A stretch of 59,194 nucleotides of DNA. It comes from an uncultured Paraprevotella sp. (lineage in GTDB: Bacteria > Bacteroidota > Bacteroidia > Bacteroidales > Bacteroidaceae). The stretch lies in contig CALULT010000012.1 in NCBI GenBank assembly GCA_944321565.1, positions 1-59,194 on the forward strand, written 5' to 3'. Below, one piece after another: positions 26,017-35,793 of this stretch. The position numbers and the translations under genes are program-made. The notes under the pieces are model-generated. The model had not been told where the DNA came from. It made no database searches and worked only from the letters and a program-made list of their open reading frames with translations. The stretch's first letter is position 1; every line of letters begins with the position of its first letter.

Positions 26017-26931
26017 TCACAATGAAAGCCAACGCCTGATTTGTGCGACCTTGTCCTCCATCGGGCTTGATGCCTCCAACCAATGTATTTGGATGCCCCT
26101 GCGCTCCATCCCCCGGAACCAAGTCATTTGCCGCTTGGCAAACTGATGGATGGCGATTTCCAACTTCCTGTACATCTCTTCATATGTCAGTTCCCCAATC
26201 ACATACTGTGTCAAGTATTTATATTCCAAGCCATAATAAATCAGGTTCTCCGCCGGAATCCCCTCGGACAGCAAGTCCCGGATTTCATCCAGCATGCCAT
26301 GTTCCAGCCTTTGCTTCAACCGTTCGCTGATTTTCCTCCGCCGCGTCTCCCGGTCTATGTCAATACCGACGACCAAAGCATGTATAGAAGGAAAATCACG
26401 TCCTTCGGCCGGATGGTTACGGTAATATTCCTCAATCTCGATAGCACGTATGGCACGTTTCGGCGTATCTACATCCGTCGTGTTGTGCAATTGCTTATAC
26501 GACTTCAACATCTCGGTCAGCTCCTCCAGGCTTTTTCCTGCCAACACCGTGCGTAAAGCTTCGTTTTCCGGCACCGGCATCAAACGGTATCCCCGCAACA
26601 CGGATTCCAAATAAAGTCCAGTCCCCCCACATAGTACCGGAACCTTCCCTTCCCCGCGCAGTTCCTCATACACTTTCAGGAAGTCGCGCTGGTACTCAAA
26701 GACATTGTATTTTGTGCCCGGTTCCACGATGTCAATCAGATGGTAGGGCACCTGGATTCCTTCCACTACGTAATCTTCCAAATCCTTCCCTGTCCCCAAG
26801 TCCATCCGCCGGTACACCTGCCGGCTATCCCCGCTGATGACCTCCGTATGCATCTCGTATGCCAACCTTGCTGCCAGCGCGGTCTTCCCCGAAGCCGTAG
26901 GGCCAAGAATGGTTATTAAGTCATATCCCAT
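26017..26931 (-). CDS. miaA: tRNA dimethylallyltransferase
   Basis: A 304-residue enzyme that adds dimethylallyl to A37 of tRNAs reading UNN codons. The P-loop GPTASGKT follows the first strand, then SGDSRQVYRRMDLGTGK, CGGTGLYLESVLRG and the TPKRAIRAIEIEEYY block. The start at 26931 (MGYDLITILGP) is preferred over 26949, which adds only six residues and falls about 10 bases from the -7 box. Many Bacteroidales carry two miaA genes and this could be either. Confidence 0.94.
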   Translation of the reverse strand: MGYDLITILGPTASGKTALAARLAYEMHTEVISGDSRQVYRRMDLGTGKDLEDYVVEGIQVPYHLIDIVEPGTKYNVFEYQRDFLKVYEELRGEGKVPVLCGGTGLYLESVLRGYRLMPVPENEALRTVLAGKSLEELTEMLKSYKQLHNTTDVDTPKRAIRAIEIEEYYRNHPAEGRDFPSIHALVVGIDIDRETRRRKISERLKQRLEHGMLDEIRDLLSEGIPAENLIYYGLEYKYLTQYVIGELTYEEMYRKLEIAIHQFAKRQMTWFRGMERRGIQIHWLEASSPMEDKVAQIRRWLSL

Positions 26932-26959
26932 ATCCTTGTTTTTTTGCATTTCCTGGGTG

Positions 26960-26967
26960 CAAAGATA
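26960..26967 (-). promoter_or_regulatory. miaA promoter -7 box
   Basis: On the minus strand this reads TATCTTTG, only 8 bp after the gapA terminator stem. The upstream promoter half must overlap the terminator. Confidence 0.55.
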
Positions 26968-26975
26968 AGCAAAAA

Positions 26976-26998
26976 GCCATCCTCCGATGGAGGATGGC
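26976..26998 (-). terminator. rho-independent terminator of gapA
   Basis: A 10-bp perfect stem (GCCATCCTCC / GGAGGATGGC) with a 3-base loop, followed on the minus strand by TTTTTG. It lies 26 bp after the gapA stop. Confidence 0.9.
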
Positions 26999-27024
26999 CT
27001 GCATTTTTATTTCTGAACCGGGAA

Positions 27025-28047
<1,023 letters not shown>

Positions 28048-28138
28048 TTAAATAAAGGTTTCAATATGAATTATTATATCTCTCCACTTTCATTGCACCG
28101 GCTCTCCCGCCAATGCCTCAACCTTCTAATCGGCACTG

Positions 28139-28146
28139 CAAATTTA
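28139..28146 (-). promoter_or_regulatory. gapA promoter -7 box
   Basis: On the minus strand this reads TAAATTTG, 104 bp before the gapA ATG. The long leader suits a strongly expressed gene, though a nearer promoter cannot be excluded. Confidence 0.45.
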
Positions 28147-28254
28147 TGAAATTCTTTTGGATTATGGAACAGGAAACCATGAAAAAAATCACTTACCTGT
28201 CATTTCTGATTTTGCAGGACTAGAAAATACCGCCCATTCCTCCAGGGAGCCCAA

Positions 28255-28692
28255 TCAAAAAGAGCGGAAATATAATGTCGTATCCCCCGCACGAAGCACC
28301 ATTCTGTCGCCGTCAAGTTGCACCACATCGAAAGTCACGTCGTCCGACGGGATGCCGAACGCATCCAACTTGCTGATATCGCTCACCTCAACTTGGTCTC
28401 CCCGGTTCCTGAAATCATACATACGCAAGGTGGAAGCTCCTTCGTCATATTCATAACGGCAAAGATACGTGCCATAGCCATTGTGCCCCAAATCCTTCAC
28501 TTCGGACACACCGAGCTGCAAAGCCCAAAACAGGCGGTTGCATTCCCGGCTTTCGCCTGTGGCAGCATTCTCAATCCGTTCCTCTTTCCAATATCCCTCC
28601 AAGTCGGGATATACAGGCGCTTTTTCCGTACATGCAACACACCACACAAGCGAAACCAAGGCCAGCATCGTCCGCCACAAAGTTTTTCTCAT
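28255..28692 (-). CDS. small lipocalin-like lipoprotein (DUF4847-like)
   Basis: A 145-residue lipoprotein (lipobox CVAC, Cys21). The mature part is beta-rich: DLEGYWKEERIE near the start, then alternating strands to DTTLYFRSF. This resembles the lipocalin-like DUF4847 proteins of Bacteroidales, though the family call is by eye. The ATG at 28692 overlaps the stop of the Wzi-like gene (ATGA), which decides the start over 28704 and shows the two are translated together. Confidence 0.7.
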   Translation of the reverse strand: MRKTLWRTMLALVSLVWCVACTEKAPVYPDLEGYWKEERIENAATGESRECNRLFWALQLGVSEVKDLGHNGYGTYLCRYEYDEGASTLRMYDFRNRGDQVEVSDISKLDAFGIPSDDVTFDVVQLDGDRMVLRAGDTTLYFRSF

Positions 28693-30191
28693 TTCTTTAA
28701 ACATATCCCCTCCTTCTTAATCGTAATCATTCCGCCGCCACTGTTGCCCAAGTAATCGCCATAATCCACGGCCGCAGCCAAAGAAAAATGCCAACCGTTC
28801 CACTTCCTTGGCGAATAAGTCACTTCGTAAAGCGAGCTGAACTGGTTGCAAATCTTGTCCAAAGGATTGCCATACGTGCCCCAATGGAGCGCATAGGACA
28901 TCAACACACGGTAGCCCCATTCGTCCGAAGGCGTCCCGCTGAAAGCCCAGTGGTTGGCCCGCACACGGTTGCTACGGTACATCAAGTTCCCATTACTATT
29001 ATATATAGGGCCAGGAAGCAGCGGGTTTCCCATGCCCAAACCATAGTGCGCCCACGACTGATAAAAGAAATTATTATAGTAATTATCCCCGGCACTGATT
29101 TGCGTACCTTGGAAAGCGGCTCCTTCGAAACGTTCGTCCCCGTCATAAAGAATCGGCCCCGATTGGTCTTTTGTGGCCAATCCCTCCCACAACAGAGTGC
29201 TCACCCATCGGTTCTTTGGCAAGGTCACCTCAACGCCTAGATGCCCGTCTTTCCATCGCCCGTACTCCAGAAACATCTGTGAATGGTCGTCAAAATAGTG
29301 CTCATAATACACGCGGAACTTCCAATCGCGCCAATAATAGTTCAAGGCAAAATCCCAACTTCCCACATGGTTGCCTTCCGCATTCACCTGGTCACCGTCC
29401 GGAGTGTCGGCTCCGCCCGCTTTTGCAAAAAACACTTTGGCAAAATTCTTCAGTTTATGTGGCATGCGGTCAACCTCTTCTGTGCCATCCGCACGGAAAG
29501 AATGCTGTTCCCCGCCGAACTGGGCGGACATCATCATCCCCACTTCCGCTTCCAACGGGAACCGCTCTTTGTTGCCCACTTTCAGCATTAAAGCCTTACT
29601 GTGATACAACACTTTCTGTACGAAATCTTGATGATGCGAAGCCGCGAAGTCACGCTGCCAGCGGTCATCAGTGAAACGCCCATATGCGATGTACCCTTTG
29701 AAAGCGAACCATCCCTTCGTGCCCGGCACCGTGTAGTAATCAGCTATCTCTGCACGAATCTGTGGCACGGGGCGCGCATTATTGCCTTCCACCATCCCGC
29801 CGCTGCTCAGCAAAGGGTTCTTTCCCAATGGTGCACGTTCCTTGCTGCCGATGCTCAGGTTCAACACCCTCCACGAAATGTCTGCATACGCCTGCTGCAC
29901 AATGAAGTCCGACGGACTGTTGAACGCCCCCGCCAAGTCCAGCCCGGCCCCGATTTTCCACCCGCGGTTGAAAGCCTGCCGATAAGCCAGCCCCGCCCGC
30001 AAATATCCACTGTTCGGCTCCTGGCTCGAAAGCCCGTTCCGGTTGGCCGTGAACCACAACGGCGCATAGTCGCCTGTGCCGGCATTGGCAGAAGCCTCTA
30101 CCCGGTAAGTCAGCAATGTATCCGTCTGCGCCAGCCCACAAGAAGCCGAGCCCAGGAAAAGGCATATCAGTGTCACTCTAAACCCATTCAT
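28689..30191 (-). CDS. Wzi-like capsule assembly outer-membrane protein
   Basis: A 500-residue protein with a signal peptide (MNGFRVTLICLFLG to GLAQ) and a predicted outer-membrane beta barrel: alternating aromatic strands such as WRDWKFRVYYEHYFDDHSQMF and NNFFYQSWAHYGLGMGNPL. It matches the Wzi family, which anchors capsular polysaccharide at the cell surface. No capsule locus is nearby, as is common for Bacteroidales homologues. A TATCTTTG box lies at 30247-30254. The lipocalin-like gene is coupled downstream. Confidence 0.87.
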   Translation of the reverse strand: MNGFRVTLICLFLGSASCGLAQTDTLLTYRVEASANAGTGDYAPLWFTANRNGLSSQEPNSGYLRAGLAYRQAFNRGWKIGAGLDLAGAFNSPSDFIVQQAYADISWRVLNLSIGSKERAPLGKNPLLSSGGMVEGNNARPVPQIRAEIADYYTVPGTKGWFAFKGYIAYGRFTDDRWQRDFAASHHQDFVQKVLYHSKALMLKVGNKERFPLEAEVGMMMSAQFGGEQHSFRADGTEEVDRMPHKLKNFAKVFFAKAGGADTPDGDQVNAEGNHVGSWDFALNYYWRDWKFRVYYEHYFDDHSQMFLEYGRWKDGHLGVEVTLPKNRWVSTLLWEGLATKDQSGPILYDGDERFEGAAFQGTQISAGDNYYNNFFYQSWAHYGLGMGNPLLPGPIYNSNGNLMYRSNRVRANHWAFSGTPSDEWGYRVLMSYALHWGTYGNPLDKICNQFSSLYEVTYSPRKWNGWHFSLAAAVDYGDYLGNSGGGMITIKKEGICLKK

Positions 30192-30246
30192 TCGTTTTCG
30201 CTTTATCCAAATGATTGCGAGTCGCCATCATTCTTCCAACTCGGCA

Positions 30247-30254
30247 CAAAGATA
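30247..30254 (-). promoter_or_regulatory. promoter -7 box of the wzi-like operon
   Basis: On the minus strand this reads TATCTTTG, 55 bp before the ATG at 30191, with TTTG 12 bp further upstream. Confidence 0.5.
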
Positions 30255-30318
30255 CAATTATTTGAACAAACAGCCATCACAACCCTCTGTTTTTATTCGA
30301 AAGAGGCCGCAACAGCCT

Positions 30319-30354
30319 CCGCTTGGGTCAGAAACTACCTGGACCCGTCAGCGG
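30319..30354. other. interrupted hairpin at the left edge of the BREX region
   Basis: CCGC..GGGTC (30319-30329) can pair with GACCC....GCGG (30342-30354). It sits 23 bp beyond the SIR2 stop and could end BREX transcription, but no T run follows on the minus strand. It may instead be a remnant at the insertion junction. Confidence 0.35.
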
Positions 30355-30376
30355 ATTCATGAGCCGTATATCAAAT

Positions 30377-31447
30377 TCAAATTGTATAAGTGGTTGGATT
30401 AACCTCCAAAAACTTTTTACCTAACTCCTCTTCGTAAAATAGAGGCAATAGGTTTGTTTCCACCTCTCTCCAACTTTCATGCTCTTTTAATTTTATATCA
30501 GATTCTCCCCACCATCCCATCATCTTGCGCTTATACAAGCACTCAACTGTACGTCGTGGGAACTTTGCCAAGTAACTACCATAGAATGAATCGTGAATTT
30601 TATAAGTACAATTTGAATCATGAATGAATTCCTGCCATGTATTGCTTAGTTCATTATGATTAAAACCTGGACGTTCAATGATATCTATGTGGTTAAATCT
30701 TTGAGCAGGAAGATACTTCTCAAAAGCCTCTTTAAGCAATTGAGTAGCTTCTACATCTGATTTGGGAGCACTATAGCCAAAAATAGTGACCATTTTCGCC
30801 CTACACAAATAGCAACTTACATTGATCCATTCCTGTTTGATGAAGGAATTTGAATTGTAATCCTTATGCTTCACGGGATATAATAGTGGCGACTTATGAT
30901 AAGGAGTGCCACAATTATCACACTTGCCTCTTTGTAAGGCACCGAAATGATTACATTGCTCACAATAGCCAGCAGCTACATTACCATGCAAGAATGTAAG
31001 CTTGGGTAGATTCTTTGTAATTCTTGACGCTCTATTATATGCTTGTATCAATAACGGTTCCCAGTTGAATGTCGCAATGATGTCTTTTCTTGTTAGTGCA
31101 AGTACAAGTTTGTCGTAAATTGTGATTTCGTCAGGCAATTGTAGTTTTGAAAAGTAGGAAAAAATAGCGTCTTCAAGTTGCAGACGTACCTCTTTGCATT
31201 CTTCCCCACGCTCATACAATTCTGTATAGATATCTTCTATATTTTCGCTTTGCGTGTCTAATTTGACATTTTGCAGGATAGATTCAAGACCAATATTCTG
31301 TATAAATCCGTGCATAACAGAGCAAGGTATTCCATTTTTATCACCATTGGGTACGGTTGCAATGGTCGCCCCTGCTCCAAGAATAACAACATGTGGTCGT
31401 GTATTCTCTATTTCAACTATTTCATCGTGTGTCAATTCCTTACTCAT
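30377..31447 (-). CDS. SIR2-like protein with zinc ribbon, last gene of the BREX operon
   Basis: A 356-residue protein with sirtuin landmarks in order: the NAD-binding GAGAT (24-28), an Asn in FNWE (128) where sirtuins have QNID, the His-Gly pair of LHGN (154-156), and a CxxC...CxxC zinc ribbon (Cys162, 165, 176, 179) right after it. Next comes a late glycine strand (FGYSAPKSD, 223-231). This order is that of true sirtuins rather than the zinc-less SIR2 domains of Thoeris or DSR. The C-terminal 110 residues are not recognised. Its ATG shares one base with the brxL stop (TAATG), so it is translationally coupled to BREX. It may deplete NAD or deacylate a BREX component; neither is shown. Confidence 0.8.
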   Translation of the reverse strand: MSKELTHDEIVEIENTRPHVVILGAGATIATVPNGDKNGIPCSVMHGFIQNIGLESILQNVKLDTQSENIEDIYTELYERGEECKEVRLQLEDAIFSYFSKLQLPDEITIYDKLVLALTRKDIIATFNWEPLLIQAYNRASRITKNLPKLTFLHGNVAAGYCEQCNHFGALQRGKCDNCGTPYHKSPLLYPVKHKDYNSNSFIKQEWINVSCYLCRAKMVTIFGYSAPKSDVEATQLLKEAFEKYLPAQRFNHIDIIERPGFNHNELSNTWQEFIHDSNCTYKIHDSFYGSYLAKFPRRTVECLYKRKMMGWWGESDIKLKEHESWREVETNLLPLFYEEELGKKFLEVNPTTYTI

Positions 31448-33480
31448 TAAATCATTTTTTGAATAAGCATCTGAGCGTTTGCGTAGAATGGAATATCTGT
31501 TTTGCCAAGGATAGTTGCCGGTAATGTTGCCATTTCCGTCAGATTATCCATGGGGACAAGTACATTTTTAGCCCCATTCTCAGACAGCATAGATACTCTG
31601 TCATTGAAATTGAGAGCTCGCTCGATGGCACCACCGACACTGATGTTACCAATCACACCAAGGCCTGTTTTTAGATTCCTGCCGAAAATGGAAGAAATAA
31701 TCCCGGCAAAGACAGCACTGCCTATACCTTTATGAACACTAACTCCCAAGAGAGTTGTGACTTGTATCGTTACATCGAGGCGATTCAGTGAGTGACCTTG
31801 TGAAAGTAGCGTTTTCTCGTTGGCACGAATATAGTTGTAGGTATTCTTGATATCTTCCTTTGCTTCCGTAGAAGTACTTCCAGTGATGGTCAGTTTTCCG
31901 TTTCCGGTCATCGTGATGACTTCCACTTTCACAAGCGAGACTTTATCGCCATCACTGGTTGCCGTATAGCATGTGCCTGGAGCAAGCGGGGCATCCTCAA
32001 TGAGATGGCTTCCCCGTTCTTCGGGAACAGATACAAAAAATTCCTCCTGCGTTTCTTTGTCAATATAGGAGAAGTTCGTGTCCCAGAACTCCATTCCACC
32101 AATGCGCTTTAACTGCTCTTTTACACGTCGGCGCATTTCAATAGCCCATACCAAGTATGTGCGTACATTCTCTTTGGTATATTTGCCATCGGGATGAAGC
32201 AATTTGATTAAGCCCGACACCGTTTTACGCACAGGTTTCGTATCGCGTTGTTTCATTTGAGAGCCCAAAACAAAGAACTCATCAATCGCATTGGTGTAGT
32301 TCGCTTTGCGCTGCGCATGTAGTAGTTCACTAAAGAAATCCGTACTGAATCCAAAGTGATTGGTGAAATTGCAAGGCGCAAACTTCATGATTTCCCAGCC
32401 TGGCAAGAAAAATCCGATTCGATCCAAAAAGGCTGTATCGTTGCAAATCTTATCACTAAACGGACTAAAGAGATGAGAAGTCTGCAATACAGTTTCTACT
32501 GGCTGGTTGATATTACCATTCAATATGATGGAAGCATTGGCTGATTTCTCTCCGCTTTTCCCTGCCCGAGAGAAGGAGCCGGATTCCATGTAATCTTTCA
32601 TCAAAGGAACCACTTCTTTATCTTTAAAGAGTTCATCGGTAGATTCGTCAAAGCAGACTGCATCCCATTTCCCCATGGCTCCTATTTGTCCATTCGCATT
32701 GTTGACAAATAACGATGCTGCGGTACCCTGACCTCCGGACACCAGCATGGAATAAGGAGAAAGTTCTTTAAAAACAAATGACTTACCAGAACTTCTTGGT
32801 CCTAACTCAGCCATATTGAAGTTGGCTTCTACCAAAGGAATGAATCGGGAAAGAAGGAGCATTTTCATACGCTCTGTCATACCTTCGGATTCCGGTTCAT
32901 AGCCACCACTCCGCAACATCAGATTCATCCATTCTTCATCTGTAAATTGACTACGGCTCTGACATACTTTCTGATCATCAAAGTTGGAAAGTTGAATGGG
33001 TCTGATTTTTGAAATGCAGAATGGATAAATCTTATTGCCTATCATATAAGTAGAATCATAATTAATATCAATGACTGCCCAAATTCCACCCATCATCATC
33101 TTTTCATGCTGGCTGACAAGCTCATCCGAAATATTAGCTTCGCGGATATTTGTATTGGACAGTTCTGCCCAATATTTATCTTTGGATGCGTCCAAACGAA
33201 CTGAAATCTTGTCAATAATTTTATAGTTCCCTCGTTCACGAATCTTTGCTTGCACCAAATTGGCTTCATCCGGATTCACGTAGTGTTCACGCAACACTCG
33301 TTTTACGTTTTCCACTCCTTCTGTAATCTTCTGCTCATCGTCCGTACTGCATGAGTTTGCCAACAAATATTCAAGAACGAATACCGGGACATTGGCTCCG
33401 CCTTTCACTGAGCGAACAATATCTTTACGTACTACAAAACCTTTGAAAAGGTCAAGTAACTTATAATCGAAATCTATCAT
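31447..33480 (-). CDS. brxL: BREX AAA+/Lon-like protein BrxL
   Basis: A 677-residue protein. The AAA+ domain has Walker A GPRSSGKS (227-234) and Walker B WDAVCFDES (272-280), followed by the BrxL block NGNINQPVETVLQTSHLF. The C-terminal 120 residues look Lon-protease-like, but the usual Ser-Lys dyad is not evident: the Ser region reads KGIGSAVFAG and the Lys position reads RALNFND. So it is probably not a protease; known BrxL forms DNA-binding rings. It lies 17 bp after pglZ and is coupled to the SIR2 gene downstream. Confidence 0.93.
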   Translation of the reverse strand: MIDFDYKLLDLFKGFVVRKDIVRSVKGGANVPVFVLEYLLANSCSTDDEQKITEGVENVKRVLREHYVNPDEANLVQAKIRERGNYKIIDKISVRLDASKDKYWAELSNTNIREANISDELVSQHEKMMMGGIWAVIDINYDSTYMIGNKIYPFCISKIRPIQLSNFDDQKVCQSRSQFTDEEWMNLMLRSGGYEPESEGMTERMKMLLLSRFIPLVEANFNMAELGPRSSGKSFVFKELSPYSMLVSGGQGTAASLFVNNANGQIGAMGKWDAVCFDESTDELFKDKEVVPLMKDYMESGSFSRAGKSGEKSANASIILNGNINQPVETVLQTSHLFSPFSDKICNDTAFLDRIGFFLPGWEIMKFAPCNFTNHFGFSTDFFSELLHAQRKANYTNAIDEFFVLGSQMKQRDTKPVRKTVSGLIKLLHPDGKYTKENVRTYLVWAIEMRRRVKEQLKRIGGMEFWDTNFSYIDKETQEEFFVSVPEERGSHLIEDAPLAPGTCYTATSDGDKVSLVKVEVITMTGNGKLTITGSTSTEAKEDIKNTYNYIRANEKTLLSQGHSLNRLDVTIQVTTLLGVSVHKGIGSAVFAGIISSIFGRNLKTGLGVIGNISVGGAIERALNFNDRVSMLSENGAKNVLVPMDNLTEMATLPATILGKTDIPFYANAQMLIQKMI

Positions 33481-33497
33481 AAATATTTATTTTCAGA

Positions 33498-35693
33498 TTA
33501 AAACAAATCATCTATATCCCGAGCATGAGATATTTCTATTGGACAACTATCCAACTGTTCCGTGGTTTGAAAATCAACGATAACGAATTTACACGCTGTT
33601 CCTATCATTTCCAATTCCTTGGATAAGGAGGTCCCGGCTTTCAACGTTTCGACGCTTGAACTCAACAAATTTCCTTGGGTATTATATAACTGCACCTTTA
33701 TTTTCCGAGAAGAGGTGAACAAATCACTTGCATCACCTTCCGCCTTCAACTTGACCGTGAAATAATTACCCGTAACAGCTTTCAGTTCTTCCTTATTGGT
33801 GATTGTTATCTTACAGCCGCTCACTTCAGTTTGGTCTTTATAGAAGCAATAGTGGGGAATGATGCACTCTTGAGGAGTCAGACCGCCATGGGCATAACCA
33901 TAGGTACCTCTACTGACAAATGGTTTGTCCGTTGGAGCAAAGTAAAGATAGGCATACCTCATGTTCCGTCCACTTTTTTCTATGAATGTAGTATCACTCA
34001 ACTGATCATTGCTCAGTATGAAACGTTCGTCCACTTTAATTTCTGTAGCTGACGGCACAGGAATCTTATCAGCTTCGTCCAACAAACCTGTAATGACAAA
34101 GCCATGGTCGGTAGTGAGGTAAACCATGTTGTATCCCATTGCAAGAAGTTGCCTAATTTTCTCAGCCAGCAACACATGATAGCCACTAATGTCCTTCAGT
34201 CCAGCCAGCTGTTTCTTTTCTCCTACCTGGTCGATATCCCCAAAAGTAAGTAGCAGTTTTTCGGCTGTAACACTTTCGTTGAGATTATCAAGTATCATCA
34301 CTTCCAATGAAGGCACTTGCTTTTTGAGATGGGTAAAGCGTACTTGAGCCGATGTTTCTACCTTGTCGCATCCATAGAGCGCACTCATGCCACATTCAGT
34401 GACCGACGGAAGCGAAGAAAAAGCGAAATCACGATTCACCTTTCCGGAAATTTCATTGGCTACGGCATCTGCTATCTCCAACCGCAGTCCATCCCCCACA
34501 ATAACAGCCACTTTACCTGCTTGCAATAAAGCATTGACTACCAATCCCTGTTGCGTGGATTGGTATTGGTCACAAAGACTGAACCACTTGTCGTGAAGCA
34601 CCTTTACTTGTTGTTCATAATGATATTGTAACGGTCGCAACGTGCCCGGATTATTGAGGAAAGCCACATAGAGTAGGCGCATTGCTCTGTCCAAGCAGCA
34701 AAAATGAGTTTGGTAATACTTCGCTAATGCTTCAAGTGAGTTGATTTTGTACAGTTCATTCACATGATCACTCATCAATACCACCAGTTGTTTCAACCAG
34801 TCAGCCTTAAATGATGTCGCATATTTACTATTGACACGTTCATTGATAGCATGAAGGCAAGCGAATGTATCCGCACCATTGAGCAATGCCTGGCTAAGCA
34901 TCTCTGTGAGTTTACGGTCGAGTTGAACAAAAGGATGATCAGGGTGTGCTTTCGTAGGATTGCAATCCGACGGCAACTCGTACCCTTCCATATAAGTCTT
35001 TAGGGCAGCATGAGCTGACACTTTATCAATCAATGTATAATAAAGCTGGAGCAAGTCAGCAGTTATCTTATTTTGAACCAACCCATTAAAAATAGCATGC
35101 ATGATTTCGCGAGCCATCATTTCTGCCGTCTGGTGGGTACGTTGTTTACCCATCAAGTGATAGACTTCATTGGTAAATACTTCGCACACCGTCTCGTCCA
35201 TATCCTTCAGGGTTTGTTGGGGGGCGCAGACAAATTGAACGATATAGCTTTGCAGGTCAAATGGCTTAATGATACCTGCAGCCACACCCTTCCACCAATT
35301 TAAATCCTTATCCAGGCTCAAGCGTGCTGCCATCACCAAACTATCCCCATCTATGCTTGCGTTCACCCCGACAGCAGCAAACAGCCTTGTCTTAATGTAA
35401 CCCTCTATGTCTGTAAGGTCTATCATTCCGCCCGTTTCGGCATATTCCAGCAAATATTTGATTTCGTTTTTGGGCATAGAGGTATAAAAGACCACATCCT
35501 TATTCGGGAAGTCCTTTTCCGCACGATAGCGCACTTCAAGCTCTTCAAGCTCATTATGAGCCGTCATTAGTGAAATAGTTGAGGGCAGCACCTTCAACAA
35601 GAATGCACCGCTACCATGAGCATCGCATACTACAGCTCGCCTCCCTCGGGCTAGAAGATCCTCTATATCATGTCTAAACCATTGTCCTATCAT
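33498..35693 (-). CDS. pglZ: BREX alkaline-phosphatase-fold protein PglZ (type A)
   Basis: A 731-residue protein required for type I BREX. The PglZ core begins at about residue 395: metal-binding Asp401 in VIVGDGLRLE, the nucleophile-type Thr in SLPSVTECGMSALY (428-441), the TTDHGFVITG site (527-536) and His602 in HGGLTPQEC. The N-terminal 390 residues are helical and probably make contacts in the complex. A beta domain closes the chain. It follows the Schlafen gene by 83 bp; that gap holds the repeat structure at 35731-35793. Confidence 0.93.
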   Translation of the reverse strand: MIGQWFRHDIEDLLARGRRAVVCDAHGSGAFLLKVLPSTISLMTAHNELEELEVRYRAEKDFPNKDVVFYTSMPKNEIKYLLEYAETGGMIDLTDIEGYIKTRLFAAVGVNASIDGDSLVMAARLSLDKDLNWWKGVAAGIIKPFDLQSYIVQFVCAPQQTLKDMDETVCEVFTNEVYHLMGKQRTHQTAEMMAREIMHAIFNGLVQNKITADLLQLYYTLIDKVSAHAALKTYMEGYELPSDCNPTKAHPDHPFVQLDRKLTEMLSQALLNGADTFACLHAINERVNSKYATSFKADWLKQLVVLMSDHVNELYKINSLEALAKYYQTHFCCLDRAMRLLYVAFLNNPGTLRPLQYHYEQQVKVLHDKWFSLCDQYQSTQQGLVVNALLQAGKVAVIVGDGLRLEIADAVANEISGKVNRDFAFSSLPSVTECGMSALYGCDKVETSAQVRFTHLKKQVPSLEVMILDNLNESVTAEKLLLTFGDIDQVGEKKQLAGLKDISGYHVLLAEKIRQLLAMGYNMVYLTTDHGFVITGLLDEADKIPVPSATEIKVDERFILSNDQLSDTTFIEKSGRNMRYAYLYFAPTDKPFVSRGTYGYAHGGLTPQECIIPHYCFYKDQTEVSGCKITITNKEELKAVTGNYFTVKLKAEGDASDLFTSSRKIKVQLYNTQGNLLSSSVETLKAGTSLSKELEMIGTACKFVIVDFQTTEQLDSCPIEISHARDIDDLF

Positions 35694-35730
35694 AAACCAA
35701 TCGTCTTTCTTTCAATGTTTTATAATTTTG

Positions 35731-35793
35731 CGCTCGTAAAATCGCTCGTAAAATCGCTCGTAACGGTTTGTAATTTTCATGTTTTTACGAGCG
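35731..35793. repeat. three 12-bp direct repeats plus one inverted copy before pglZ
   Basis: On the plus strand CGCTCGTAAAAT occurs at 35731-35742 and 35743-35754, and CGCTCGTAAcgg at 35755-35766. TTTTTACGAGCG, the inverted copy, lies at 35782-35793 inside the last codons of the Schlafen gene. In the mRNA, CGCTCGUAA near the stop codon can pair with any one of the three copies, giving alternative hairpins between the two genes. It may tune pglZ expression, mark a processing site, or change by repeat slippage. Confidence 0.75.

Noticed and set aside
28157-28254. Short plus-strand frame starting MKKITYLSFL
   Set aside because: Only 14 codons long, no promoter, and inside the gapA upstream region; it is too short to call a gene.
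30240-30376. tRNA gene or attachment site at the left edge of the BREX region
   Set aside because: No cloverleaf or T-arm consensus could be drawn, and no direct repeat of this stretch was found at the right edge near 46440.
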